Source: Natronosalvus sp042663485 (GTDB lineage: Archaea; Halobacteriota; Halobacteria; Halobacteriales; Natrialbaceae). From it: 64,000 bases of DNA. The stretch lies in NCBI GenBank assembly GCA_042663485.1, contig JBHTAF010000004.1, one strand, 5' to 3'. Within the stretch, counting starts at the first letter, position 1. Each line of letters starts with the position of its first letter. A program made the translations under genes and the position numbers. The notes beneath the pieces are model-generated. The model saw nothing but the letters and a program-made list of their open reading frames with translations, was not told the origin of the DNA and ran no database searches. Shown one piece after another: positions 15,948 to 25,500 of this stretch.

Positions 15948-17072
15948 ATGACTGATCACATCGGAGCCCCTGGAACTGGTATCTCGCGGCGGGAATATCT
16001 GGCTGCAACCGGCGGAACTGGCGCTGCCGTCCTCGCTGGCTGCCAATCACCGATGAACCTGAATTCGAAAGCCGCTGCCCAGTCCGACCTCCCGACGACG
16101 AGTCCACCGTCGGTCGTGCAGGTCGACGAGCAGGGCGGAGAAGTCACGCTTCGAAGCGTCACCTCCCGACACCCTGTGCACCCGCTCGAGTCGATGGGCG
16201 GTCCAATCGAGTTCCCACAGGTCTGGGCGTTCCAGGCCGACGACAGGGAACCCAGCGTTCCGGGGCCGATCCTGCGAACGACCGAGGGCAACGACATGGA
16301 AGTGACGCTCGACAACGCGGACGGGAGTCACCCGCACACGCTTCACTTTCACGGCTCACACAAGACCTGGGAGAACGACGGCGTGCCGACGACGACGGGT
16401 ATTCGCGTCGACCCGGGCGAGAAACACACCTACACGATCCCGGCGAACGTTCCGGGGACACACCTCTACCACTGTCACTACCAGACGAACAGGCACATCG
16501 ACATGGGGATGTACGGAATCTTCCGCGTCGATCCGAAGGGGTACGAACCCGCCGACAAGGAGTACTTCATGACGGTCAAGGACTGGGACTCGCGCGTCCC
16601 CAGGCAGATGAACGGCGAGGACGTCGAGTACAGCCCTCGCCAGCGTAATCCCGACGTGTTCACGATCAATGGAAAGAGCCTGCCCCGGACGCTCCACCCC
16701 GAAGACGGTTCGCCGATGATCGTCGATTCGGGCGACACGGTCAGGCTCCACTTCGTCAACGCGGGGTACATGTCTCACCCGTTGCACACGCACAACCACC
16801 GTTTCCGTCTGGTCGAGAAAGACGGCGGCCAGATCCCGGAAGCGGCGCAGTACGAGCGCGACATCACCAACGTCGCGCCCGCGGAGCGCCACACGATCGA
16901 GTTCGAGGCGAACGCCGATCCCGGCATCTACCTGATGCACTGTCATAAGGTCGACCACGCAATGAACAGGAACTTCTACCCTGGCGGCATGGTCAGTGCA
17001 ATCGTCTACCGAGACGTCATGGACACCGACATCTTCAGCAACCTCATGGGGTACGCAGGCTACGAGGGCTGA
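15948..17072 (+). CDS. secreted two-domain multicopper oxidase
   Basis: A 374-residue exported copper oxidase. A TAT signal with lipobox is visible (SRREYLAAT near residue 12, LAGC near 31), so it is probably a membrane-anchored lipoprotein outside the cell. Copper ligands appear in four blocks: HFHGSH, HLYHCHYQT, HPLHTHNH and HCHKVDHAM, the last giving a type 1 site with Cys, His and Met. Two cupredoxin domains rather than three suggest a trimeric two-domain laccase-like enzyme. Substrate is unknown. ATG at 15948 fits the signal peptide; a TATA-like CTATAC lies about 30 bases upstream. It follows the origin and precedes another copper-protein gene. Confidence 0.88.
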   Translation: MTDHIGAPGTGISRREYLAATGGTGAAVLAGCQSPMNLNSKAAAQSDLPTTSPPSVVQVDEQGGEVTLRSVTSRHPVHPLESMGGPIEFPQVWAFQADDREPSVPGPILRTTEGNDMEVTLDNADGSHPHTLHFHGSHKTWENDGVPTTTGIRVDPGEKHTYTIPANVPGTHLYHCHYQTNRHIDMGMYGIFRVDPKGYEPADKEYFMTVKDWDSRVPRQMNGEDVEYSPRQRNPDVFTINGKSLPRTLHPEDGSPMIVDSGDTVRLHFVNAGYMSHPLHTHNHRFRLVEKDGGQIPEAAQYERDITNVAPAERHTIEFEANADPGIYLMHCHKVDHAMNRNFYPGGMVSAIVYRDVMDTDIFSNLMGYAGYEG

Positions 17073-17114
17073 GCGAGCCGCGGCCCAATCTCAGACGCGC
17101 TCTCCTGTCTCTCC

Positions 17115-17159
17115 CCTTCTCGCTTCTCGCCTTCTCGCTTCTCGCCTTCTCGCTTCTCC
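17115..17159. repeat. three tandem 15-bp copies in a pyrimidine-rich tract
   Basis: CCTTCTCGCTTCTCG is repeated three times head to tail (last copy with one change) downstream of the multicopper oxidase, inside a longer CT-only-like tract (17101-17165). It may serve as a T/C-rich transcription end; function not shown. Confidence 0.8.
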
Positions 17160-17349
17160 CCTCTTCCTGTATCGACCTATCCTCGAGTTCGGCTCACATC
17201 TCAATTTCGTTCTCCATTTCCTGCTCGATCACCGACACGGCTCGAGACCGTTTCTCGAAGAAAGGATCACTACCTCGACGAAGCCTCGATTACCCGCCGT
17301 AACAGTCGTTTCACGTTATTCCGGTGTCAGGAGTTGTTCTCGAAGGGAC

Positions 17350-19644
17350 ATGAAACCACACGACAACGGACGGGCACCTGACGACGGTCGGGCAGCCGAC
17401 GCCGAACGGATGTCACTCGAAGGGGCATCACACGAAGGAGCGAGCCAGCGAACAGACACTCCACGACGAACGTGGCCGTCACGACGAACGTTTCTCCGGG
17501 CGACCGCTACGGCGGGCGCTGTGGCGAGCCTCAGCGGACTCACCGTCGCCCAGGAAGAAACGACGATCGAACTCGGCGGCGTCACCTCCGGCTAGGAGGG
17601 GCGGTCGCCATCCGATATTGAAGGGGAGACGAACCCGACGCTGACGCTCGAGGCCGGACAGACGTATTCGATAACCTGGGAGAACGTCGACGGCTTGCCC
17701 CACGACATCATCATCCTGGACGCGGACGGGAACGATATCGTCGGGACAGAAATCATGAGCGAGCAGGGCGAAACCCAGACCCTCGAGTTCGAGGCGACCG
17801 AGGAGATGGCCGAGTACTACTGCTCGGTCCATCCGGGATCGATGCGCGGCGACATCCAGATCGGCGAACCAGCCGACGGTGCCGACGACGACGAATCGGA
17901 GGAGGACGTGACCGACGTCATCGGCGAGGGCCCCACGATCGGCCTCGAGCGCGTCGCCGGCGGGTTCGTCTCGCCGGTCGGATTCGAGGTGGCACCTGGG
18001 CAGCAGAATTGCTACTACGTGCTCGATCAACCGGGTCAGATCTACCACGTCGACGCCAACGGTGGCGAACCGACGGAGTTCCTCGACCTCACCGACCGGA
18101 TGGTCGACGTCGGCGCCGCGACGGATGCGGGGTTCGACGAGCGCGGCCTCCTCGGCCTCGCGTTCCACCCCGAGTACCAGGAGAACCGTCGGCTCTTCGT
18201 CTACTACAGCGCGCCCCTGCGTGAGGACTCGAGCGACGGTAGCGCCGAGAGCGGGGACGAAGCCGAAACCGGGGACGACTCGAGTGACGGGGCCAACGAG
18301 ACTGACAGTACTACCGACGAGAACGCGAGCGAAGAGGACGGGACCGACGACAACGGGGCCGACGACGAGAACGGCAGCGAAGACTCGAGCGACGAGGACG
18401 AAGCGGAAGAGTCCTACGACCACACGGCCGTCCTCGCCGAGTTCCAGGCGACGGAGGACTTCGCGTCGGTCGACCTCGATTCGGAGCGAATTCTCATCGA
18501 GGTGGACCAACCGCAGTTCAACCACAACGGCGGCCCCGTCGTATTCGGGCCGGATGGCTACCTGTACTGGGCACTGGGCGACGGCAGCGGAGCGGACGAC
18601 ATCGGCTTCGGCCACCTGGAAGACTGGTACGACGAGAACGAGGGCGGCAACGCCCAGAACACGACCGAAACGCTGCTCGGCGGGATCCACCGAATCGACG
18701 TCGACAACGAAGGCGAGGACGACAAACCCTACGCCATCCCGGACGACAACCCGTTCGTCGATAGCGAGGACGGCTTCGACGAGTACTTCGCCTGGGGGCT
18801 TCGCAACCCGTGGCGTGCCTCGTTCGACGGCGAGGGTCGCCTCTTCGTCGCGGACGTTGGCCAGAACCTGTACGAGGAGGTCAACATCGTCGAGAACGGC
18901 GGCAACTACGGCTGGAACGTCAAGGAGGGCATCGAGTGCTTCTCGACGGCCGATCCGAACGCTCCGCCCTCGGAGTGCCCGTCGCAAACTCCCGACGACG
19001 TTCGCGGCGGCGAATCGCTGCTCGATCCCGTCATCCACTACCCACACCAGGTCGGCGAGGAGACCATCGGGATCTCGATCACCGGCGGCTACGTCTACGA
19101 GGGTGAGGCGGCACCGGCGCTCGAGGGTCACTACGTCTTCGGCGACTGGAGCGACGCGTTCGAACGACCTTCGGGGGCGCTCTTCGCGTCGCCGCTCGAG
19201 GAGTACGAGCCGATGGCTGATCGAAGCGAGGAGGACCTGTGGGACATCAACCGTCTTTCGGTTGCCAACGCCCCTGATAACGCGATCAACCGATTCATCC
19301 TCTCGTTCGGTCGGGACCACGACGGCGAACTGTACATCCTGACGACGGCACGGTACACCGACGGCGAACCTGGCGAAGTGTTCCGCATCGTCTCGGAGGA
19401 AAATGGCGAGGAGATCGAACCCCACGAGGACTCGATCGCACAGGAAACAGGTGAGGGAGAGGATGGCGAAGGAGAAAGCGGTGAGGGAGAAGAAGACGAA
19501 AGCGAAGCGGACGACGAAGAAAGCGATGCGAGTGACGATACGGAGCAGGACGATGGAACGGACGACGAGACTGACGACGGAAACGAGACTGACGACGGGA
19601 ATGAGACCGACTCCAACGGAGGTGACGGGAACGACAGCGCGTGA
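17350..19644 (+). pseudogene. cupredoxin-PQQ sugar dehydrogenase-like fusion, interrupted by in-frame TAG
   Basis: The frame opens with a TAT signal (WPSRRTFLRATATAGAVASL), enters a cupredoxin domain (TTIELGGVTSG), meets TAG at 17593-17595, and then continues in the same frame as the rest of the domain (EGRSPSDIEGETNPTLTLEAG). Blue-copper ligands follow: His in PHDII and Cys/His/Met in YYCSVHPGSM. After it comes a GSDH/PQQ beta-propeller (LERVAGGFVSPVGFEV; NHNGGPVVFGPDGYLYWALGDG; ITGGYVYEGEA; HYVFGDW), broken by a long acidic Asp/Glu/Ser insert, and an acidic tail. All else is intact over 764 sense codons. A Trp codon (TGG) changed to TAG is the simplest explanation, since family members often have GW there. 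Alternatives are readthrough or a sequencing error. Downstream re-initiation at 17695 would lack secretion. Confidence 0.8.
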
Positions 19645-19920
19645 TCGTGATGGTAGCGTAACTTCGTCTCGGTAGGCGACGAAACTCAACTTTCGCCTCG
19701 AGACCGGAGACGAAGCGCTGGACCAGTAACGGCGACGAACCCACCTCGAGTTGGAGTTGATCAAGCTCGTAACGGTGTGTGGGCCGTGAGTAACGGTCAG
19801 CGAAACCAGTACCTGCACAGCAGCATGTCTGCGTAGCAGTTGAAGCACCCAACCAGCAATTTCACCACGGCTGAAGAGGCAAGCCGGGGTATTACACAAC
19901 GGTTTCCCATGGGATGGGGT

Positions 19921-21447
19921 ATGCCGGATACCTTCTCGATCGATGCAGACTGGAACGCACTCTACATCGACGGCGAATGGACGGGTTCAGACGGCGGAGA
20001 AGAATTCTCGGTCCAGGATCCCTCGACTCGAGAGGAAATCGCCCGCGTCCCCGCGGGAACGGAAGCCGACGTCGACGCGGCGTTCGAGGCCGCGGCAGCG
20101 GCACAGGCCGAGTGGCGAGAGGCCCCACCTATCGAGCGCGAACGCATCGCCCTCGAGGTGGCGAACCTGCTTCAGGAGTACGAAGACGAGATCGTGGACC
20201 TCCTGGCCCACGAGGCTGGCGGCTCTCGGATCATGGGCGAAACGTCGGTTCAGATCGCCGCGGATCAGGCGATGGAGGCCGCGACGCTCCCCCGCCGCAT
20301 GAAGGGCGAGCAGGTCGACTCGAACGTTCCGGGCAAGGAAAACCTCGTCAGGCGGGAACCGCAGGGCGTCGTCACGGTGATTTCGCCGTGGAACTTCCCC
20401 CTCAATCTCTCGGGGCGGGCCGTCGCGCCCGCCATCGCGACCGGCAACGCCGTCGTGCTCAAACCCGCCTCCAACACGCCGATCACGGGCGGGCTCCTGA
20501 TCGCGAAACTGTACGAAGAGGCGGGCTTGCCGGAGGGCCTCCTGAACGTCGTCACCGGAAGCGGTTCCGACATCGGCGACGCCGTCGTCGGCCACCCCGA
20601 GAGCGACGTCGTCGCCTTCACCGGCTCGACCCCCGTCGGTCGCGGCGTCGCGACGACCGGTGGCGAGAACCTCTCCGTGATCGCCCTCGAGTTGGGCGGA
20701 AACAATGGACACATCGTGACCGCCGACGCCGACCTCGAGGCGGCGGTCGATTCGGCCGTCTTCGGGACGTTCGTCCACCAGGGGCAGGTCTGTATCTCCA
20801 TTAACCGCCACATCGTGCACGAGGACATCTACGACGAGTACGTCGACCGACTCACTGACCGCGCCGAGTCGCTCCCGGTGGGAAGCGCCCACGACCCAGA
20901 TACGGTGGTCGGTCCGGTCATCGACGAATCCCAGCGCGATGAGATGCTGGGCTACGTCCAGGAGACGGTCGAAACCGGGGCGACCCTCGAGACAGGCGGC
21001 GAGACGGTGCCGATGGATAGCGGTGGCGATAGAGGATCTGACGAGCGCGAAAACGGGACCAGCGACTCCCTGTTCGTCGCCCCGACTGTGCTCTCCGGCG
21101 TCACGAACGACATGGCTGCCGCGTGCAACGAACACTTCGGTCCCATCGCGCCGGTGATCAGCGTCTCGACCGTCGATGAGGCGATTGAGGTCCACAACGA
21201 CACCGAGTATGGCCTCTCGGGATCGGTCCACGCCGGCGACATCGGAACGGGAATGCAAATCGCCGAACGGATGGAGACGGGCATGGTTCACGTCAACGAC
21301 CAACCAGTCAACGACGAGGCCCACGTTCCGTTCAGCGGAACGAAGGCGTCCGGCGTCGGCGGCTACAACAGCACTGACATTATGGACGAGATGACCGAGA
21401 AGAAGTGGATTTCCCTCCAGCACGACCGGCGGGAGTATCCGTTCTAA
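19921..21447 (+). CDS. aldehyde dehydrogenase (NAD(P)-dependent)
   Basis: A 508-residue ALDH superfamily enzyme oxidising an aldehyde to an acid. Visible: PWNFPLNLSGRAVAPAIATGNAVVLKPAS (cofactor site), FTGSTPVGRGV, the general base Glu in LELGGNN, the nucleophile Cys in HQGQVCISINRH, and NEHFGPIAPV. An acidic insert (about residues 360-380) is a halophilic loop. ATG at 19921 (MPDTFSID) is used; an upstream in-frame ATG adds 27 unconserved residues. Substrate class is unclear, resembling benzaldehyde/vanillin-type members. It is alone on this strand after the interrupted dehydrogenase, with about 275 bases between showing nothing recognisable. Confidence 0.92.
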   Translation: MPDTFSIDADWNALYIDGEWTGSDGGEEFSVQDPSTREEIARVPAGTEADVDAAFEAAAAAQAEWREAPPIERERIALEVANLLQEYEDEIVDLLAHEAGGSRIMGETSVQIAADQAMEAATLPRRMKGEQVDSNVPGKENLVRREPQGVVTVISPWNFPLNLSGRAVAPAIATGNAVVLKPASNTPITGGLLIAKLYEEAGLPEGLLNVVTGSGSDIGDAVVGHPESDVVAFTGSTPVGRGVATTGGENLSVIALELGGNNGHIVTADADLEAAVDSAVFGTFVHQGQVCISINRHIVHEDIYDEYVDRLTDRAESLPVGSAHDPDTVVGPVIDESQRDEMLGYVQETVETGATLETGGETVPMDSGGDRGSDERENGTSDSLFVAPTVLSGVTNDMAAACNEHFGPIAPVISVSTVDEAIEVHNDTEYGLSGSVHAGDIGTGMQIAERMETGMVHVNDQPVNDEAHVPFSGTKASGVGGYNSTDIMDEMTEKKWISLQHDRREYPF

Positions 21448-21454
21448 CCGCCTT

Positions 21455-21580
21455 ACCGTTCTCACTTCCTCACCGTTCTCACCGCCTCACGCGTGCCCGA
21501 TTCAACGTTCGAGTTCGGTGCGAACGAAACGTCTCGAGCACGTACGCAGTCACGGAACGAATGCAGTCACAGAACGAAGT
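21455..21580. repeat. two separate 17-bp tandem duplications
   Basis: ACCGTTCTCAC(T/C)(T/G)CCTC is doubled with a 17-base period from 21455, and GCAGTCACGGAACGAAT is doubled with the same period from 21546. They occupy the gap between the convergent aldehyde dehydrogenase and HalOD1 genes. Confidence 0.7.
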
Positions 21581-21582
21581 TC

Positions 21583-21837
21583 TCACTCGAGCGTGACGCG
21601 ATCATCGGAGTGGACGGTAACATCGTAGCCACGGTACTCGAAGCTCACCTGCCTGAACGGTGCCGCTGGTCCAGTCTCTAGGAAGATCTGGTCGAGAGCT
21701 GCCGGATCGACGACGTCGTTGAGCGGTGGATAACAGGCTTCTGGATCGATTCCATCGGCCTCGGCGACGGTTTCGACAACCCGAAGGCTCGGATCTGTCG
21801 CCCACGAATCGGGTGCGTCGTCTGGTGCCACGTACAT
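21583..21837 (-). CDS. HalOD1 output-domain protein
   Basis: An 84-residue protein matching the haloarchaeal output domain HalOD1: VVETVAEADGIDPEACYPPLNDVVDPAALDQIF followed by FEYRGYDVTVHSDDRVTLE. This domain usually sits alone or behind receiver and PAS domains and is thought to pass on signals, but its partner is unknown. ATG at 21837 is taken as the start; the frame upstream belongs to a decayed DsrE gene and is not part of this protein. Confidence 0.82.
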   Translation of the reverse strand: MYVAPDDAPDSWATDPSLRVVETVAEADGIDPEACYPPLNDVVDPAALDQIFLETGPAAPFRQVSFEYRGYDVTVHSDDRVTLE

Positions 21838-21839
21838 GG

Positions 21840-22237
21840 TTAGACCAGGGGCTGGATGTCCGACTCGGCCATGTGCTGGAGCGCCGTCGCGGCCCCGACG
21901 CCGGTCGTCACGCCATCGTAGAAGTCGTCCTCGTCGTAGTCCATCAGCTCGAAGGATCTGGCAAGCCTGGAGGTCGACCCCACTCTCGAGCGAGAGGTCG
22001 ATGAGTTCCTCGATGGTGGCCGTGCCGTTCTCGTCGATTTTCTTCTGCATCATCTTCGTCGCCATCGAGTCCATTCCGGGGAGCGCGGCGAGGGCGTTCG
22101 GCATCGGCATGTTCGGGTTGCCGACGGCGCTCAACTTGAGGTTCTGGGACTTCTCCTCGTGGAGAATGTTGAGACCCCAGAGCGTGTGGAAGACGACGAC
22201 GTCCCAGCCGAAGGCGGCTGCCGTGCTCGCTCGTTCT
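21840..22237 (-). pseudogene. decayed DsrE/DsrF-like family protein
   Basis: Family sequence is clear but broken. One frame encodes AFGWDVVVFHTLWGLNILHEEKSQNLKLS, then NPNMPMPNALAALPGMDSMATKMMQKKIDENGTATIEELIDLSLESGVDLQACQ. The reading then jumps to another frame giving SFELMDYDEDDFYDGVTTGVGAATALQHMAESDIQPLV and TAA. The join reads CAG AT-CC TTC, as if two bases were lost from CAG ATG TCC TTC. The N-terminal third is missing: stop codons lie directly upstream of the AFGWD segment. Intact relatives are small sulfur-relay-like proteins with the QACQ cysteine. Both lesions indicate an inactive gene. Confidence 0.82.
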
Positions 22238-22334
22238 CGTTACCCGTATCAGGAATGGTTGTGTATTATTTACCCAATTCTATAAAATACTCGGCCCAGT
22301 AACCCTCCCGGCGTTCGTGTTCGACGAACCACCG

Positions 22335-23132
22335 CTAGATGAACGCCAGCGGCAACATCACCAGAACCCCCGCAACGATCCCGCCAGCGAGCTCCGGTTT
22401 TCCGCCGCGTGGCAACGCCGAGCCGATGTCGAGCGCCTCGGGGATGAATTCGCTCACGACGAGGTAGATCATCGCACCCGCGGCGAACCCGAATCCGAAC
22501 GGGAGGAAGTCCCGGGCTACCTGGACGAACGCGAAGGCGATGACGGCCCCGATTGGCTGGGGGAGACTCGAGAAGACGGCCCACCAGACCATCTTCCAGC
22601 GATCGACGCCCATGGCCTTCAGCGGGATCGAAATCGCCGTCCCCTCCGGGATGTTGTGGATAGAGATGGCGATCGTCATGAACACCGCCAGCAGCGGAAC
22701 GGTGAATCCCAGGAATCCGAACCCGCCCTCGAGGCCGAGATCCGCGAAGGAGACGCCGACGGCGATTCCCTCCGGGAAGCTGTGTACCGTCAAGATGCCG
22801 AGGATGAGCACGAGCTTTTTGTAGTCGGCTTCCTCGTACTCTCGAGGGTCGAGATCCGCGTCGAGGAGCACGTCGTGAGCGATGACGACGAGGACGACGC
22901 CGACCGCCATTCCGACCGCGATCTCGAGGGCGGTCCCCTCGGCCAGCCCCTCCTCGATGAGGCCGAACACCGACGCCGAGACCATGATCCCGGATGCGAG
23001 TCCCCAGAGCACGACGTTGTGCCGGTCGCTAATCTCGTCGAAGAAGAAAAACGGGAGTGCCCCGAGTCCGGTCGCGAGAGCAGTCACGAATCCGGCGACG
23101 AACACCAGCGTGAGGTTCTCGAGGAGACTCAT
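22335..23132 (-). CDS. ZIP-family metal transporter
   Basis: A 265-residue membrane protein with about eight segments. The metal path is marked by HSFPEGIAVG in the fourth segment and HNIPEGTAIS in the fifth, the signature of ZIP carriers that bring in zinc, iron or manganese. The usual His-rich loop between segments three and four is replaced by an acidic stretch (LDADLDPREYEEADY). It follows the universal stress protein on the same strand after about 40 bases. Confidence 0.9.
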   Translation of the reverse strand: MSLLENLTLVFVAGFVTALATGLGALPFFFFDEISDRHNVVLWGLASGIMVSASVFGLIEEGLAEGTALEIAVGMAVGVVLVVIAHDVLLDADLDPREYEEADYKKLVLILGILTVHSFPEGIAVGVSFADLGLEGGFGFLGFTVPLLAVFMTIAISIHNIPEGTAISIPLKAMGVDRWKMVWWAVFSSLPQPIGAVIAFAFVQVARDFLPFGFGFAAGAMIYLVVSEFIPEALDIGSALPRGGKPELAGGIVAGVLVMLPLAFI

Positions 23133-23174
23133 CGTCGGTGATCGGTTCGGATTGCAGATACGTACCTGTTGTGT

Positions 23175-24062
23175 CTACTGGCCGTCGATCGAGCCCGGTC
23201 GTGACGTCGTGAGCACCGGAACCGGCGTGATCCGAAGCACGCGCTCGGTCCTGGAGCCGAGCAGGCGTTGGTCGAGCCCGGACCGCCCGTGCGTCCCCAT
23301 CGCGATCAGGTCGATCCCGTGTTCGATCGCGTACGAGCGAATTTCTCGCGGGACTGATCCCGATTCGACCGCCGTCGTCACCTCGTCGACGCCGGTCGCT
23401 CGCATCGTCTCGGCGGTTTCAGCCAGCGCGTCTCGAGTGCGATCACGCGACGCCGTCTCGGTTTCGGCCGGCGAGTCCGTTCCGATGCCGAACAGCGAGT
23501 CTTCGAGGACCGAGAGGACGTGGAGCGTCGCACCGTGCTCTCGAGCGATCTCGCCCGCCAACTCGAGGGCTCGTTCCGCGTGTTCGCTGCCGTCTGTCGG
23601 TACGAGCACGTCTTCGTAGGGGTACGGCTGGCTCGCGTTGCCGGCCGATCGAACCGCGAGAACCGGCTTGTCGCTGGCGTTGACGACGTGTTCGGTGACG
23701 CTCCCGAGGACGTGTTCGGTCAGACTGCGTTCACCGCTCGTCCCCATCACGACCAGGTCGACAATGTCCTCGGCGGCCACCTCGGTGATGACCGTCCGCG
23801 GTTGTCCCTGTATCGTGTCCATGACGGTCGAGACGCCGCGGGCCTCGGCCCGTTCGCGTGCGTCCTCGAGCACGTCCTCGCCCTCCTCTTCGAGCACGTC
23901 GACGACGTTGCCCTCGTATCGAACGAGACTCGGTTCGTTCGTGTCCGCGACGTACAACAGGTGGACCGTCGCGTCGTGGTCGACGGCGATTTCGAGGGCG
24001 TACTCGAGCGCGACGGTCGACGCGTCGCTCCCGTCGACCGGGACGAGGAGGAAGTCGTACAT
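23175..24062 (-). CDS. tandem-domain universal stress protein (UspA family)
   Basis: A 295-residue protein with two Usp domains. Each has the opening LVPVDGSDASTVALEYALE / VLVPTDGSEHAERALELAG and the closing nucleotide loop MGTSGERSLTEHVLGSVTEHV / MGTHGRSGLDQRLLGSRTERVLR with GxxG-9x-G(S/T), indicating ATP binding. ATG at 24062 (MYDFLLVPVDGS) is preferred over a start nine codons earlier. It probably acts in stress adaptation; it precedes the ZIP gene on the same strand. Confidence 0.9.
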   Translation of the reverse strand: MYDFLLVPVDGSDASTVALEYALEIAVDHDATVHLLYVADTNEPSLVRYEGNVVDVLEEEGEDVLEDARERAEARGVSTVMDTIQGQPRTVITEVAAEDIVDLVVMGTSGERSLTEHVLGSVTEHVVNASDKPVLAVRSAGNASQPYPYEDVLVPTDGSEHAERALELAGEIAREHGATLHVLSVLEDSLFGIGTDSPAETETASRDRTRDALAETAETMRATGVDEVTTAVESGSVPREIRSYAIEHGIDLIAMGTHGRSGLDQRLLGSRTERVLRITPVPVLTTSRPGSIDGQ

Positions 24063-24291
24063 GGGGCGGAGTTCGACCGGGACGGCCATAATTGTGAGGC
24101 GTTTCCAGACCGGTTCTGGATCGACGTCGACGAAGGGCTACTGAAGTCCGAAAACTACTAACCGATGTCCGGGAATTGCTGCAGGGATCCGACGAACGGC
24201 TACCGATGTCCGAGAACGGCTATCGGCGTGTGGCGGACTGAACCGCTAGAGCGACCGGACCACCGCAAATCCAGCGACGCTATTCGCGCCA

Positions 24292-25500
24292 CTACTCACG
24301 TCTCGATTCGCGTCTACGCGAAGAATCTGGGTCGCCGGCCTGGAACTCTTCCGTCTCGAGCGGATCCTCGAACGCCCCGACGATTGCCTCGAGGGCGTCG
24401 GTCGCGGTCATCAGGCCGATGATCCGCTGGTCCGTCTCGGAACCGTTCCCGCCGCCGACGGAGTCGCTCTCTCGAGACGCGCGTTCGTCGCCCGCGGATG
24501 CGCCGGCCTCGACCGACTCTTCATCGGCCCCGACAACCGTCCGAACGAGGCCCAGTTCCTGGTTTTCGGCCTGCAACTCGTCGATCGCCTCGCTCACCGG
24601 CGTGTCGGGCGCGAGCGACATCGGCGGCGTGGAGATGTCCTCGAACGAGGTTTCGCCCGAGCGAAGCGAATCGATCCGATCGACGACCGTCGGCACGTAG
24701 ACGATCCCGACGTATCGCTCGAGGTCCCCTTCGACCAGTGGGAATCGCGTGTGTGGGCTCGATCCCATCCGCTCGAGGTTCTCGGCGACCGAGACGTCCG
24801 TCGAGAGGAAGACGATGTCCCCTCGGTCGGTCATGACGTCGCTCACCCGCAGTTCGTCGACGGCGAGGGCGTTGAAGACCTCCTCTCGGCGTTCCCTGGA
24901 CAGTTCGCCACGTTCGAGGACGGAGCCGAGTTCCCGGTGGAGTTCGGCGCGCGTCTCGATTCGCTCGGTTTCGGCCTCGAGCCAGGCACCGGTCATCTCC
25001 ACCCCGAAGAGTTTGAGCGTCGCCTTCGCCGTCCTGTCGCCGACGGCGATCAGCGGGGAGATCACCCACGCGAACCAGTACAGTGGCCCGGCTCCGTACC
25101 GTGCGACCTGTTTCGAGCGTTCGACGCCGAGGTAGGTCGGCGTCTGCTCGCCGTGGGTGAGGTGGATCATGTTGATGATGAAGAACGCCAGCAGGGAACC
25201 GGCGCCGACGGACGCGAGAAACGAGTTCTGGAAGACGGGTTCGAAGATGGCCGCCAGGCCCGGTTCGGCGACGATTCCGAGCGCGATACTGGTCCCCGAA
25301 ATCCATATCTGACAGGTCGTCAAGTAGAACTCGAGGTCCTCCGTCATCTCCCACGCCCGTCGAAGCCCCGGTGTGTCGAACTCCGACTCAGGATACTGCC
25401 TGACGCGAGTGAGCGCGAACTCGGTGGCGACGAAGTAGGCGTTCACCAGAATCAATCCAGCCCCGGCGAGCAACCTGAGACCGATCTCGAGACTGTTCAC
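24292..25500 (-). CDS. CNNM/CorC-type (DUF21-CBS) membrane protein
   Basis: A 402-residue protein with an N-terminal DUF21 transmembrane domain (ILVNAYFVATEFALTRVR, then CQIWISGTSIALGIVAEP and LLAFFIINMIHLTHGEQTPTYLG) and a following CBS pair (VSDVMTDRGDIVFLSTDVSVAENLERM; ISTPPMSLAPDTPVSEAIDEL). The pair is interrupted by an acidic Ser/Glu-rich loop before IIGLMTATDALEAIVG. Relatives carry Mg2+ or are linked to Na+/Mg2+ exchange. GTG at 25500 is chosen; a TTG five codons earlier is possible. The C-terminal transporter-associated domain of some relatives is absent. Confidence 0.87.
   Translation of the reverse strand: MNSLEIGLRLLAGAGLILVNAYFVATEFALTRVRQYPESEFDTPGLRRAWEMTEDLEFYLTTCQIWISGTSIALGIVAEPGLAAIFEPVFQNSFLASVGAGSLLAFFIINMIHLTHGEQTPTYLGVERSKQVARYGAGPLYWFAWVISPLIAVGDRTAKATLKLFGVEMTGAWLEAETERIETRAELHRELGSVLERGELSRERREEVFNALAVDELRVSDVMTDRGDIVFLSTDVSVAENLERMGSSPHTRFPLVEGDLERYVGIVYVPTVVDRIDSLRSGETSFEDISTPPMSLAPDTPVSEAIDELQAENQELGLVRTVVGADEESVEAGASAGDERASRESDSVGGGNGSETDQRIIGLMTATDALEAIVGAFEDPLETEEFQAGDPDSSRRRESRRE

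Noticed and set aside
17695..19644. Independent gene starting at the internal ATG after the amber codon
   Set aside because: It would begin inside the cupredoxin domain without signal peptide; the sequence before it in the same frame is clearly part of the same domain.
17479..19899. Long 806-codon frame opposite the dehydrogenase
   Set aside because: Val/Arg-rich composition with no motif; it is the antisense shadow typical of GC-rich acidic genes.
21583..22134. A single 183-codon minus-strand frame
   Set aside because: It joins a truncated DsrE-like fragment to the HalOD1 protein through an out-of-frame middle (Arg-rich, unlike either family); described as a pseudogene plus a separate gene.
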